Source: Ornithinimicrobium cavernae | GTDB taxonomy: Bacteria; Actinomycetota; Actinomycetes; Actinomycetales; Dermatophilaceae | Reading direction: 5' to 3' | Length of the DNA: 64,000 nt | Assembly (NCBI RefSeq): GCF_003121625.1 | Contig: NZ_QDDJ01000008.1 | Span: 186,001-250,000, forward strand | In this document: positions 45,990 to 54,656 of the stretch, in pieces | How positions within the stretch are numbered: position 1 is the first letter of the stretch | Layout: every line of letters begins with the position of its first letter | The notes under the pieces: generated by a model | Database searches by the model: none | Told to the model about the DNA's origin: nothing | The model's input: only the letters and a program-made list of their open reading frames with translations | Position numbers and translations under genes: made by a program

Positions 45990-46112
45990 CGAAATCCATC
46001 ACGACCGGCAGAGGGACAGGCCCGATGAAGCCGGGGCAGCCTTCCGGGGAGCAATCCGCGGAAAAGGTGCCACATCCTGCGGTTCCTCTTGAAGGAGACC
46101 GGAAGATGGAGC
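45990..46112 (+). ncRNA. SAM-I (S-box) riboswitch
   Basis: The S-box core is plain: GAGGGACAGGCCCGATGAAGCC, then a GGGGCAGCC/TTCCGGGGAGC region, and AAGGTGCCACATCCTGCGG. The closing helix pairs TCCATC (45995-46000) with GATGGA (46105-46110). It lies 115 nt upstream of metB, with room for a terminator or ribosome-site decoy. It would shut off metB and the MetF-like gene when SAM is high. Confidence 0.92.
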
Positions 46113-46225
46113 TTCGCGGACGACGTCGCACGTCGCCTGAGGAGTGCAGCCGTTTCCCGGTCAACCGCATGGTCTGGCACCCGGACCCAGCGTCTGGCGG
46201 CCTGACACCTGGGAAAGGCACCGTC

Positions 46226-47422
46226 ATGACCGACATCTCCGCTCTGACCCGCGGCCTGCGCACCGGCATCGACACCGACCCCGCACAGGGGGCGATCGTC
46301 CCGCCGCTGTATCTCTCCTCAAACTTCAGCTTCGCCGAGTTCGGTGAGAAGCGGGACTACGACTACACCCGCAGCGGCAACCCGACCCGCGACCTGCTGG
46401 CCGAGGCGCTGACCACCCTGGAGGGCGGCCACGCGGGCACCATCACGGCGACCGGCATGGCGGCCATCACGCTGTGCGTCTCCACGCTGCTGCGCCCCGG
46501 GGACACGATCCTGATCCCGCACGACTGTTACGGCGGCACCTGGCGCCTGTTCGACTCGCTCGCCGGACGCGGTCAGTTCGACTACCAGTGCGTCGACTAC
46601 TCGGATGCCTCCGCGCTCGAGCAGGCGCTCACGGGTTCGGAGGCACCGCGCGTCGTCTGGCTGGAGACCCCGTCCAACCCGCTGCTGCGGATCACCGACA
46701 TCGCGGCGGTGACCGAGGCCGCCCACGCGGTGGGAGCACTCGTCGTGGCGGACAACACCTTCCTCTCCCCCGTGCTGCAGCGGCCCTTCGAGCTCGGGGT
46801 GGACGCCGTGGTGCACTCGACGACCAAGTTCATCAACGGCCACAGCGATGTGGTGGGCGGCGCGGTGATCGCCCGGACCGCCGAACTGCACGATGAGCTC
46901 GCCTACTGGGCCAACGTGCTCGGGATCTCCGGCAGCCCGTTCGACGCCTACCTGACCCTGCGCGGGCTGCGCACCATCCACGCCCGACTCCGCACCCATC
47001 AGGAGAACGCCGAGGTGCTCGTGGAGACCCTGGTCGACCACCCCGCCGTCGAGGCGGTCCACTACCCCGGCCTGTCCACCCACCCCGGGCACGAGATCGC
47101 CGCCCGGCAGCAGGACGGTTTCGGCGCGATGCTCTCGGTCGAGCTGCGCGGCGGCGAGGAGGCCGTTCGGGCGTTCCTGTCGGGGCTGCGATGTTTCAGC
47201 CTCGCGGAGTCACTGGGCGGGACCGAGAGCCTCATCGCCCACCCGTCCACCATGACCCACGCCTCGATGACGGCTGCTGCCCGCGAGACTGCCGGCATAC
47301 GGGACGGGCTCCTGCGCCTGTCCGTCGGGCTGGAGCGGGCAGATGACCTGCGTGCCGACCTGCTGGGTGCCCTCGACCGGGCCTCCCAGGTGTCCGTCGC
47401 CGGGCGCCGCCACGTAGCGTGA
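46226..47422 (+). CDS. metB: Cystathionine gamma-synthase (trans-sulfuration PLP enzyme)
   Basis: A 398-residue PLP enzyme that joins cysteine to an activated homoserine to make cystathionine in methionine synthesis. It shows SRSGNPTRDLLAEAL-type binding (YTRSGNPTRD), the cofactor lysine in VVHSTTKFINGHSDVVGG and the C-terminal SLGGTESLIAHPSTMTH. The start ATG at 46226 follows GGGAAAGG. The riboswitch in the leader supports a methionine role. A cystathionine gamma-lyase cannot be excluded from motifs alone. Confidence 0.92.
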   Translation: MTDISALTRGLRTGIDTDPAQGAIVPPLYLSSNFSFAEFGEKRDYDYTRSGNPTRDLLAEALTTLEGGHAGTITATGMAAITLCVSTLLRPGDTILIPHDCYGGTWRLFDSLAGRGQFDYQCVDYSDASALEQALTGSEAPRVVWLETPSNPLLRITDIAAVTEAAHAVGALVVADNTFLSPVLQRPFELGVDAVVHSTTKFINGHSDVVGGAVIARTAELHDELAYWANVLGISGSPFDAYLTLRGLRTIHARLRTHQENAEVLVETLVDHPAVEAVHYPGLSTHPGHEIAARQQDGFGAMLSVELRGGEEAVRAFLSGLRCFSLAESLGGTESLIAHPSTMTHASMTAAARETAGIRDGLLRLSVGLERADDLRADLLGALDRASQVSVAGRRHVA

Positions 47423-47438
47423 CGGTGGAGGAGGGAAC

Positions 47439-48383
47439 ATGACGGGATCAGGAGAGACACCCCGGGGGCTCGGGGCGCGACTCGCGGACCGCGGCCACCC
47501 CCTACGGCTGTTCAGCATCACCCCGCCGCGCGAGACGACGACTGAGGCGGATCTGCGCCGGATCGCTGAGGTGACGGTGGAACGGCTCCAACCGCTGGAG
47601 CTGGACGGCTTGGTCCTCTACGACATCGAGAACGAGGTCGACCGCAACCCGGACGAGCGACCGTTCCCCTACCTGCCGACACTCGACCCGGCCCGCTTCC
47701 ACGCCGGGCACCTGACCGGGTGGGAGCGCCCGGTGATCATCTACCGGTCCGTCGGCAAGTACGACCCCACCGAGCTCAAGCAGTGGCTGGCCGATCAGGA
47801 CCCGGACCACGTCGCCACCGTCCTGGTCGGTGCCTCCTCGAGCTCGGCCACCGTGCGGACGAGGCTGAGCGAGGCGCAGTCGCTCTGGAGGGACGCAGGG
47901 GGTGTCCTGCCGCTGGGCAGCGTCGCGATCCCCGAACGGCACGCGCGGCGCGCCGACGAGCACGAGCGGATGCTCGGCAAGCAGCAGGCGGGCAGCTCGT
48001 TCTTCGTCACCCAGGTCGTCTATGACCTCACGTGGGCCAAGGACCTGATCTCGGACTACAAGTACGCCTGCCGCGAGCGCGGCACCGAACCGGCGCACCT
48101 GGTGTTCACGCTCTCGGTGTGCGGGTCGCTGAAGACCCTGGACTTCCTGCAGTGGCTCGGGGTGCACGTCCCCCGCTGGCTCCAGAACCAGCTCGCGCAC
48201 GCCGAGGACCCGCTGGCCGAGTCCTACGAGCAGTGCACCGCCATGGTCCGCGAGCTCGCCGACTTCTGCCGGCGGCTGGACGTGCCGTTCGGGTTCAACG
48301 TCGAGAGCGTGTCGATCCGACGGGTCGAGATCGAGGCCTCCGTGCGGCTCGCTGCCTACATCCGCGAGCTGCTCGAGCCCTAG
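47439..48383 (+). CDS. Methylenetetrahydrofolate reductase-like protein
   Basis: A 314-residue TIM-barrel protein with MetF-family features (LFSITPPRETTTEADLRRIAE at residues 24-44, SSFFVTQVVYDLTWAKDLI near 185). It starts 16 bp after metB under the same SAM-I riboswitch, so it should supply methyl groups for homocysteine methylation. It diverges from canonical MetF: the expected acidic motif appears as DIENEVDRNP. A MetF-like methylene-THF enzyme is likely; the exact reaction is unproven. Confidence 0.8.
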   Translation: MTGSGETPRGLGARLADRGHPLRLFSITPPRETTTEADLRRIAEVTVERLQPLELDGLVLYDIENEVDRNPDERPFPYLPTLDPARFHAGHLTGWERPVIIYRSVGKYDPTELKQWLADQDPDHVATVLVGASSSSATVRTRLSEAQSLWRDAGGVLPLGSVAIPERHARRADEHERMLGKQQAGSSFFVTQVVYDLTWAKDLISDYKYACRERGTEPAHLVFTLSVCGSLKTLDFLQWLGVHVPRWLQNQLAHAEDPLAESYEQCTAMVRELADFCRRLDVPFGFNVESVSIRRVEIEASVRLAAYIRELLEP

Positions 48384-48652
48384 TCCCCCGCCGGGTTGCC
48401 CCCGTCCGCCGCGTCGCCCAACCGCGGCTCGGGGCGACGCAGCGCCAGGACGCCGATGACGAGGTTGATGACACCGAGCACGAGCAGCAGCCAGTCGAGC
48501 ACGCCCCGGTCGTCGCCCAGGAGCCCGAGCACCGCGACGGCCCCCAGCACCACCCCGATGACGATGTAGAGCCAGGCCTGGCGCTTGTTCGCCCTGGTGT
48601 GCCTGGCGCCAGGCCGCGGCTCGGGAGAGACCGGCTGCGGAGACCCCGTCAC
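48380..48652 (-). CDS. Small two-helix membrane protein (paralogue 2)
   Basis: A 90-residue protein starting at GTG 48652 inside the stop of the gene before it (4-bp overlap). After a Pro-rich start and KRQAWLYIVIG there are two membrane helices (about 27-46 and 51-71). It is clearly related to its upstream neighbour: both carry a KRxxWLYI entry, a GDD/VDD turn and a GVINxVxGV second helix. The function is unknown. Confidence 0.75.
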   Translation of the reverse strand: MTGSPQPVSPEPRPGARHTRANKRQAWLYIVIGVVLGAVAVLGLLGDDRGVLDWLLLVLGVINLVIGVLALRRPEPRLGDAADGGNPAGD

Positions 48653-49014
48653 CGGCCGCCTCCGGTCTGGTCCGGCGCGAACGGGTCGATGGTCCGCTTC
48701 GAGGCGATCACGGCGCGGACACCCATCACGGCGTTGATGACCCCGAGGCCGATGAAAAGCCAGTTGAAGACCGCCGAGCGACTGTCGTCCACGAACCCGA
48801 GGACACCGAGCAGCACGAACATCGCGCCCAGGAAGATGTACAGCCAACCGTTGCGCTTGTTGCCCGTCGGCTTCTTCTCCGGCGGAGGGAGAGGGACCTG
48901 GCCTGGGTGGCTCTGCGGCGCCGGCTGCCCCTGCGGCGGCGGCACCGGCTCCCCCTGCGGCGGCGGGAAGTGCCCCGGGCTCCCCTGCTGGTGTGGTCCG
49001 TTGTCGAACGTCAT
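48649..49014 (-). CDS. Small two-helix membrane protein (paralogue 1)
   Basis: A 121-residue protein with a Pro/Gln-rich N-terminal tail of about 50 residues (PPPQGxPxPPPQG repeats), then KRNGWLYIFLG and two helices (about 55-74 and 79-98). It overlaps the oxidoreductase gene upstream by four bases and its paralogue downstream by four. It is the last-but-one gene of a PadR-headed minus-strand operon. Confidence 0.75.
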   Translation of the reverse strand: MTFDNGPHQQGSPGHFPPPQGEPVPPPQGQPAPQSHPGQVPLPPPEKKPTGNKRNGWLYIFLGAMFVLLGVLGFVDDSRSAVFNWLFIGLGVINAVMGVRAVIASKRTIDPFAPDQTGGGR

Positions 49015-49694
49015 GCCCCCACCCTGCCACGCCGCCGTGCCCCACCGACGTTGACCGCCGCCGACACCCACTCCTGCCCCTCGGCCAGGTCCAGCAGCAG
49101 ACGGGCCGTGTCCACCCGGGTGAGCGATCGCGGTGGCACCGCCGCGGCGGCGAGCGTCGGCGGGCCGACCGGTGGCCCGTCGACGAGCCGGTTCAGCCGG
49201 ACGATCGTCCAGTCCAGAGCGCTGCCCCTCACCACCTCCTCGGCCCGGGCAGCATCGGCGTATGCCGTGGCGAAGGTCCGGCGCAGCAGCGCCATCACCA
49301 GCACGGGTCGCCTGGCGACGATGGGGTAGGCGCTGGTCAGGACCAGGCGGCGCACGCCCTCGGACTGCAGGGCACGGACGAGCGACAGGGTGGCCTCCGC
49401 CGCCCGGTGCGGGTCGGTGCGACTGCCGCCGGAGACGGTCGAGATGACGGCGTCTGCGCCCGCGACGGCCCTGCGGACGGCGTCCCCGTCACGGGCGTCG
49501 CCGGCCACGAGGGTGAGCCGGTCGACTGCCACCCCCGGGCCGCTGCCCGTGCTGCTGTCGGTGCGCTCCCGGCACACGTCGGTCACGCGGTCCGGCTGCC
49601 GTGCCAGCCCGGTCACCTCGTGTCCTCGCAGCAGCGCCTCATCCACGACCACGCGGCCGAGGCGCCCGGCAGCCGCGATCACGGTGACTCTCAT
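49011..49694 (-). CDS. NAD(P)-binding SDR-like protein (NmrA type)
   Basis: A 227-residue atypical SDR with VTVIAAAGRLGRVVVDEAL at the N-terminus and ADAVISTVSGG. It resembles NmrA-like redox sensors and reductases. The start ATG at 49694 overlaps the stop of the monooxygenase gene by one base. The position in an operon with a FAD monooxygenase and a PadR regulator suggests a role in response to an aromatic or toxic compound (inference). Confidence 0.85.
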   Translation of the reverse strand: MRVTVIAAAGRLGRVVVDEALLRGHEVTGLARQPDRVTDVCRERTDSSTGSGPGVAVDRLTLVAGDARDGDAVRRAVAGADAVISTVSGGSRTDPHRAAEATLSLVRALQSEGVRRLVLTSAYPIVARRPVLVMALLRRTFATAYADAARAEEVVRGSALDWTIVRLNRLVDGPPVGPPTLAAAAVPPRSLTRVDTARLLLDLAEGQEWVSAAVNVGGARRRGRVGA

Positions 49695-50950
49695 CACCGA
49701 CCACCCACCCTGGCCCACGAACCGCGACGACCCGCCGGCTGACGCGCCCCGGGCTCGTCCGACCACTCCAGGTGGTGGTCGTACTGCGTGAGCGAGCTCG
49801 TCGCGCTCAGCCGCAGGACCGCAGGCAGCACCAGGTCGCGCACGCGTCGGGCAACCGGCCCGGCGGCCTTGCTGTTGTTGATCCGGGCGGCGGCCCGGAC
49901 GATCCGCTCCACGCGCGGGCGACGCACCGACTCGAACAGGGCGAACGCGTCGCCGGGGTCGTCCTGCGAGCGCAGGCACTGCGCCAGCACGACGGCGTCC
50001 TCGGCAGCCAGGGAGGCCCCCTGACCCGAGGTCGGTGACGGCGCGTGGGCCGCGTCACCGACCAGCACACAGCGCCCCGTGTGCCACCTCGGCAGGTGGG
50101 GCAACGTGTGGATCGGGGTCATGGGCGCGAAGTCCGCCGTCGCGTCGATGGTCGCCCGGGCGGCACCGGCATCGTCGGCGAAGAGCGCAGCGAGCCGGCG
50201 CCGCCACTCGGCCGTCGGCACCTCACGGAGCTCGCGCCGGTCCGGCTCCGGGGCCAGCGGCACGTTGACGAACCACCACACGACCCCGTCCGGCGCGGTG
50301 GCACTGCCGAAGAAGGCACGCCTGCCGAAGACCATCTCGTAGGCACCCGTGCCCGCGCCATCCCGCTCCGGGCCGACCACAGCGCTGTCCGGAGCGAAGC
50401 CGCCGGTGGTGACCAGTCCGGCATACGACGGTCCAGGGGCGGGCGGGTCCATGCTCGACCGCACCCTGGAGTGCACCCCGTCCGCGCCGACCAGGAGGTC
50501 GGCGTCGACGGACGAGCCGTCGGACAGCACCGCCCGCACCCGGTCGGCGTGCTCCTCGACGGCCACGACCGTGCCGGTGACGACCGGTATGCCGCGCGCC
50601 GTCACCTCATCGCGCAGGACCGTGTTGAGATCCGCGCGCCGCAGGGTGTGACTCACCGTGCCGTCGGCGAGCGGAACCCCGGTCGGGGTGGCACCCAGGT
50701 GCTTCCCCGTGTGGCTGCGCAGCACGATCTCGGGGGTCGGGAACCCGGCCGCGAGCGCCGGTCCGTCCACGTCCAGGACGCGCAGTGCATCGATGCCGTT
50801 GGTCGCCAGGGTCAGCATCACCCCGGCGTCCTGCGCCGGTCCGGTGCGCATCTCCACCACCGTGGGCCGCAGCCCGGCCCGCGCCAGGGCCAGCGCGGCG
50901 GTCGAGCCGGCGATCCCACCGCCCACGACGATCGCGGACCGCGCAGTCAT
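49694..50950 (-). CDS. FAD-dependent aromatic-type monooxygenase
   Basis: A 418-residue class A flavin monooxygenase. FAD motif GGGIAGSTAALALARAG is at residues 9-25, the DG motif VGADGVHSRVR near 160 and GDAAHAPSPTSGQGASLA near 290. It hydroxylates a small, probably aromatic, substrate with NAD(P)H and oxygen. The ATG at 50950 overlaps the PadR stop by four bases, so the regulator and enzyme are coupled. Confidence 0.92.
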   Translation of the reverse strand: MTARSAIVVGGGIAGSTAALALARAGLRPTVVEMRTGPAQDAGVMLTLATNGIDALRVLDVDGPALAAGFPTPEIVLRSHTGKHLGATPTGVPLADGTVSHTLRRADLNTVLRDEVTARGIPVVTGTVVAVEEHADRVRAVLSDGSSVDADLLVGADGVHSRVRSSMDPPAPGPSYAGLVTTGGFAPDSAVVGPERDGAGTGAYEMVFGRRAFFGSATAPDGVVWWFVNVPLAPEPDRRELREVPTAEWRRRLAALFADDAGAARATIDATADFAPMTPIHTLPHLPRWHTGRCVLVGDAAHAPSPTSGQGASLAAEDAVVLAQCLRSQDDPGDAFALFESVRRPRVERIVRAAARINNSKAAGPVARRVRDLVLPAVLRLSATSSLTQYDHHLEWSDEPGARQPAGRRGSWARVGGR

Positions 50951-51549
50951 GACTGCGCCCCGTCCGTGCCCGCCCGGGCCGCCTCCCACTGCTCCCGCCA
51001 GGCGGGCACGCGCCCGATCAGGTCGCGGATGAACCCGGTCTCCGCGTCGAGCAGCGCAGCCCGGTAGTCGTCCTCCACCAGGAACACGGGGTGCAACCCG
51101 TCACGGACGCCCTGCTCCACCTGGCCGGCGATCGCCGCGCGCTGCTCCTCGACCCGCGCCAGGCGTGTCTGCAGCAGCTCGACGACCTCGTCGGGCGGCA
51201 GCACGACGACCAGGGACAGTGAGGCGCCGAAGGCGGTGTACTCGTGCTCCGGCTCGGCGATCAGCTCCCGCAGCCAGTCGCGCATGGCCTCGTCGCCGGC
51301 GTCGGTCAGCTCGTAGATCGTCTGCTGCGGGAGCTTGCCGCGGCGTCCGGTGCCGACCTGCGCGATCCAGCCGGCCTCCAGGAGTCGTCGCACCACGCCA
51401 TAGAGGGCGCCGTAGCTGAAGCGGAACGTCCGATCGGCGTCGCGCTCCCTCAACAGGCGCTGGATCTCGTAGGCGTGCATCGGGCCCTGAGTGAGATACG
51501 TGAGCACCGCCAGGCCGAGCAGGTTGCTCACGGGTCGCTTGGTAGCCAT
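50947..51549 (-). CDS. PadR family transcriptional regulator
   Basis: A 200-residue repressor with the PadR winged helix (LAVLTYLTQGPMHAYEIQRLLRERDADRTFRFSYGALYGVVRRLLEAGWI) and a C-terminal dimerisation helix domain. PadR proteins usually repress detoxification genes and release on binding a phenolic or drug. It heads the operon 50950-48380 and is divergent from the fusion protein at 51734. Confidence 0.93.
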   Translation of the reverse strand: MATKRPVSNLLGLAVLTYLTQGPMHAYEIQRLLRERDADRTFRFSYGALYGVVRRLLEAGWIAQVGTGRRGKLPQQTIYELTDAGDEAMRDWLRELIAEPEHEYTAFGASLSLVVVLPPDEVVELLQTRLARVEEQRAAIAGQVEQGVRDGLHPVFLVEDDYRAALLDAETGFIRDLIGRVPAWREQWEAARAGTDGAQS

Positions 51550-51559
51550 CCCCGAACGA

Positions 51560-51593
51560 TAGTCTCAGCCGACTAGTTTTTCAAGACTAGTTT
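51560..51593. promoter_or_regulatory. Candidate PadR operator
   Basis: TAGTC-N6-GACTA (51560-51575) forms a dyad, and GACTAGTTT occurs twice (51571-51579 and 51585-51593). The cluster lies 11-44 bp upstream of padR and in the divergent promoter region. It is one of the AT-richest stretches in the window. Confidence 0.5.
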
Positions 51594-51733
51594 CAGGATG
51601 CCCTACATTGTCGGAGCGGTTCCGTCCCCTTCCCGGATGCACTGAGAGCCTTTGGCAGATCCTTTCCGAATCCGTACGAGTCCTATGCGCTGGACTGACA
51701 GGCCACGCGACCGCGCATGGTTGGCTTGCCCCT

Positions 51734-53194
51734 ATGACCTGGCAGCGCACCCTGCGCCACTACCTCGCGATCCCGGCCGACGAGCTCTGGGAGGTCGTCG
51801 GCGACCCGACCCGCTGGCCCGCGTGGAGCCGCGCGATCCGCTCCTTCACCCTGGAGCCCGGACAACCGCATGAGTATGCGGGGGCGCACGTCTCGCACAC
51901 GGCTGCGGTGGCCGAGGCGCAGCTGCCCCACGTGGTGCCCGGCCAGCTCGGCCACTACCTGCCGGCGCGCGGCTGGGCCGCGGCCCTGCACGGGCGGACC
52001 GCCGGGCCGCTGCGGCTGACCGAGGTCGACCCGGGACGGTCCCTCGCGTTCGAGCAGCCCGCCTCCGGCGGCGCCACCCGGGTCCGGTGGGCTCTCCAGG
52101 AGCACCCGGACGGAGGCACGATGCTCGAGCAGCAGGTCACCGTCACCGGCCCGATGACCCCGGCGATCGTGCTGAGCCTGGGCACCGATCTCCTTGCGGA
52201 CTGGCCCCTGGCAGTCACCCGGCTCTATCGGATGCTGCGCCCCGAGCCGGACCACAGCCTGCTGAAGGTCGTCATCGCCGGTGGCTCCGGCACGCTGGGG
52301 CGCTCGCTCGCGGCGGACCTGGCCACCCGCGGCCACGACGTCGTGCTCCTCACCCGCGCCGTCAACCTCGATCTCCCGCACCGCCAGCTCACCTGGGACG
52401 GCATGACCGTGGGCCCCTGGGCCGAGGAGCTCGCCCAGGACCCGGCGCGCACAGCAGTGGTGAACCTCGCCGGGCGCCTGGTCGACGCGCGCCCGACCGA
52501 GGCCAACATCGCCGAGCTGCGTGAGTCCCGCGTCCGCGCGACCCGGGCCCTGGTGCAGGCCAGCCAGCAGCTGGAGACCCGGCTGGCCCGTTGGGTCCAG
52601 GGCTCGACGACCGCGATCTGGTCCGATGCCGGCGAGACCCGTCTGACCGAGTCAAGCCCCGTGCCGACCGGTGCTGCCGCCCTCCCGCAGATGACCGGCG
52701 TGGCCGAGCCCTGGGAGGAGGCCGCGTCGGGTGCCAGCACCGAGCACCTCACGATCCTGCGGACCAGCATCGTCCTGCAGAACGGGTCCCCTGCCCTGGA
52801 CCGGCTCACCGGACTGACCCGCGCCGGCCTCGGCGGACGGGTCGGCTCCGGGCTGCAGTGGTTCAGCTGGATCCACGTCCAGGACTGGCTGGCGCTGACC
52901 CGGGCCGCCCTGGGGCTGGAGCCGGACGTCGAGCTGCCGGACGGCATACTCGTCGCCGCGGCCCCCAACCCCGTGCGCAACCGGGAGCTGATGGCGACCC
53001 TGCGCGAGCGGTTCGGCCGGCCGGCCGCTCCCCCGACGCCCACGCCGCTGGTGCACGTCGGCGGCGTCGTGCTGCGCACCGACCCGGCTCTCGGCCTGAC
53101 CGGGCGGCACGCCACCTCGGAGGTGACGACGGAGGCGGGGTTCGAGTTCGCCTACCCGACGCTGGACGGGGCGCTGCGCGACCTGACCAGCTAG
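51734..53194 (+). CDS. SRPBCC - TIGR01777 epimerase fusion protein
   Basis: A 486-residue two-domain protein. Residues 1-165 are an SRPBCC/polyketide-cyclase-like ligand-binding domain (RHYLAIPADELWEVVGDPTRWPAWSRAIRSF). Residues about 175-486 are a TIGR01777 epimerase-like Rossmann domain (VIAGGSGTLGRSLAADLATRGHDVVLLTR, VNLAGRLVDARPTEANIAELRESRV). The ATG at 51734 begins the conserved domain; upstream in-frame starts precede it without conservation. It is divergent from padR and may be controlled by it. The reaction is unknown. Confidence 0.87.
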   Translation: MTWQRTLRHYLAIPADELWEVVGDPTRWPAWSRAIRSFTLEPGQPHEYAGAHVSHTAAVAEAQLPHVVPGQLGHYLPARGWAAALHGRTAGPLRLTEVDPGRSLAFEQPASGGATRVRWALQEHPDGGTMLEQQVTVTGPMTPAIVLSLGTDLLADWPLAVTRLYRMLRPEPDHSLLKVVIAGGSGTLGRSLAADLATRGHDVVLLTRAVNLDLPHRQLTWDGMTVGPWAEELAQDPARTAVVNLAGRLVDARPTEANIAELRESRVRATRALVQASQQLETRLARWVQGSTTAIWSDAGETRLTESSPVPTGAAALPQMTGVAEPWEEAASGASTEHLTILRTSIVLQNGSPALDRLTGLTRAGLGGRVGSGLQWFSWIHVQDWLALTRAALGLEPDVELPDGILVAAAPNPVRNRELMATLRERFGRPAAPPTPTPLVHVGGVVLRTDPALGLTGRHATSEVTTEAGFEFAYPTLDGALRDLTS

Positions 53195-53197
53195 TCC

Positions 53198-53722
53198 TCA
53201 GCGCTGGTAGGTGCCGTGGATGATCGCCCGGCCCAGGGTCTTGAACGCCAGGTTGAACGAGACGACCGCCGGGGACACGTCCGGAGAGACGCCCAGGGTC
53301 TCCTCGCCGACGGCGTGCACGACGAAGTAGTAGCGGTGGACGTGGTCGCCCTCCGGCGGCGCCGCTCCCCCGAACGTGGCTGCACCGCCATCGTTGCGGA
53401 CGTGGAAGGCGTTGCCCGGCAGTGCTTCCGAAGCAGCACCGGTGTCCAGTGACGTGACGTCGGCGGGCAGGTCCACCAGCACCCAGTGCCAGTAGCCGGA
53501 GGGTGTCGGCGCGTCGGGGTCGAAACAGGTGACGACGAAGGACTTCGTGCCCTCGGGGACGTCGGACCAGCTCAGCTGCGGCGAGGTGTTGTTGCCCTTG
53601 GCGGCCACCTGGGCGTCCTGCAACGGCTGGCCGTCGGTGACGTCCGTGCTGGTGACCGTGAATGACGGCACGGCCGGCAGCAGGTCGTAGGGATTGGGTG
53701 CGACGGGTCGATCGAGGCTCAT
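53198..53722 (-). CDS. YbhB/YbcL family (PEBP-like) protein
   Basis: A 174-residue cytosolic phosphatidylethanolamine-binding-protein homologue. Motifs are [42 protein letters not shown] at about 45-86 and [14 protein letters not shown] near 130. Bacterial members have no fixed role. It is convergent with the fusion gene (3 bp apart) and divergent from the GNAT-like gene. Confidence 0.93.
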   Translation of the reverse strand: MSLDRPVAPNPYDLLPAVPSFTVTSTDVTDGQPLQDAQVAAKGNNTSPQLSWSDVPEGTKSFVVTCFDPDAPTPSGYWHWVLVDLPADVTSLDTGAASEALPGNAFHVRNDGGAATFGGAAPPEGDHVHRYYFVVHAVGEETLGVSPDVSPAVVSFNLAFKTLGRAIIHGTYQR

Positions 53723-53760
53723 GCTCTGAGGCTATCGAGAGTGGCACTAGAGTTCCTGGG

Positions 53761-54549
53761 GTGGGCCCTGGGACCGAGCAGATCATCCGGCGGGCGTGGG
53801 CCGATCTTCTCGGCGTCGCGGAGCTCGGCTCCGGCAGCCGGGTCCTGCGTGTCAACGAGCAAGCTGACACCGTCTCGTTCGTGCAGATCCTCGGTCAGGG
53901 CATTCTGAGCGGCCCGCGGTGGGCGCTGGACCGCGCTGCCGACCTGCGCGATGAGGAGCTGGCGCTGCTCCCTGTCCTCATGGGCCTCGCCTCCGACCAC
54001 CACGCGCGACCCCTCGGCGCTGCCGAGCTGTCCTACACCGACACTCCCGTCGAGCACGCCGACCTGTCCACCACCCAGGACGCGGCGGCCGTCGCCGCAC
54101 TCGAGCACGCCTGCTCTCCCGAGGACGTCGAGGAGGTCGGACTGGCCGGTATGCCGCACCGCTGGGTGATCCTGGAGCGCGCCACCGCCGGGTCTCCCGT
54201 CCCCCCGGTGGCGGTGGCCGAGCACGTGAGCGCGCCTGCTGAGTCGGAGGAGGTCCCGGTCCGCGCCGAGGACGCGGAGGCCCTTGCTGAGTCGCCCGTG
54301 CCCCTGGCCGGCGCCGGCTATGTCGTGTGGGCGGACGCCCTGGCGCACATGGGCGTCCTGACCAACCCGAGTGCCCGCGGCCGCGGCTACGGTGTGCTCG
54401 CCGCAGCGGTCGGCACCAACGCCGCCCTGGCCGCCGGCCTGATCCCCCAGTGGCGGGCCCGCTGGGACAACGAGGCGTCCAAACGGCTTGCCCAGGCACT
54501 GGGCTACGAGCTGGCCGGGACCCAGACGACGGTCTTCATCGACGCGTAG
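53761..54549 (+). CDS. GNAT-like acetyltransferase domain protein
   Basis: A 262-residue protein starting at GTG 53761. The last 80 residues match a GNAT acetyl-CoA-binding region: MGVLTNPSARGRGYGVLAAAVGTNAAL (RGRGYG loop) and a final NEASKRLAQALGYELAG. The N-terminal 170 residues are acidic and not recognised. The acceptor is unknown. A strong hairpin follows. Confidence 0.78.
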   Translation: MGPGTEQIIRRAWADLLGVAELGSGSRVLRVNEQADTVSFVQILGQGILSGPRWALDRAADLRDEELALLPVLMGLASDHHARPLGAAELSYTDTPVEHADLSTTQDAAAVAALEHACSPEDVEEVGLAGMPHRWVILERATAGSPVPPVAVAEHVSAPAESEEVPVRAEDAEALAESPVPLAGAGYVVWADALAHMGVLTNPSARGRGYGVLAAAVGTNAALAAGLIPQWRARWDNEASKRLAQALGYELAGTQTTVFIDA

Positions 54550-54619
54550 CACCCGTCGGACCGGCCGAGCGCTCCCGCGGCGCCGCCGACCACGACCTCG
54601 AGAGGGCCCTTTCTGGCAG

Positions 54620-54656
54620 ACGGGTGACTGAGTCGTGGGACGACTCAGTCACCCGT
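54620..54656. terminator. Bidirectional terminator hairpin
   Basis: A perfect 17-bp stem (54620-54636 / 54640-54656) with a GGG loop lies between convergent genes and overlaps the last codons and stop of the minus-strand gene. Confidence 0.85.
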
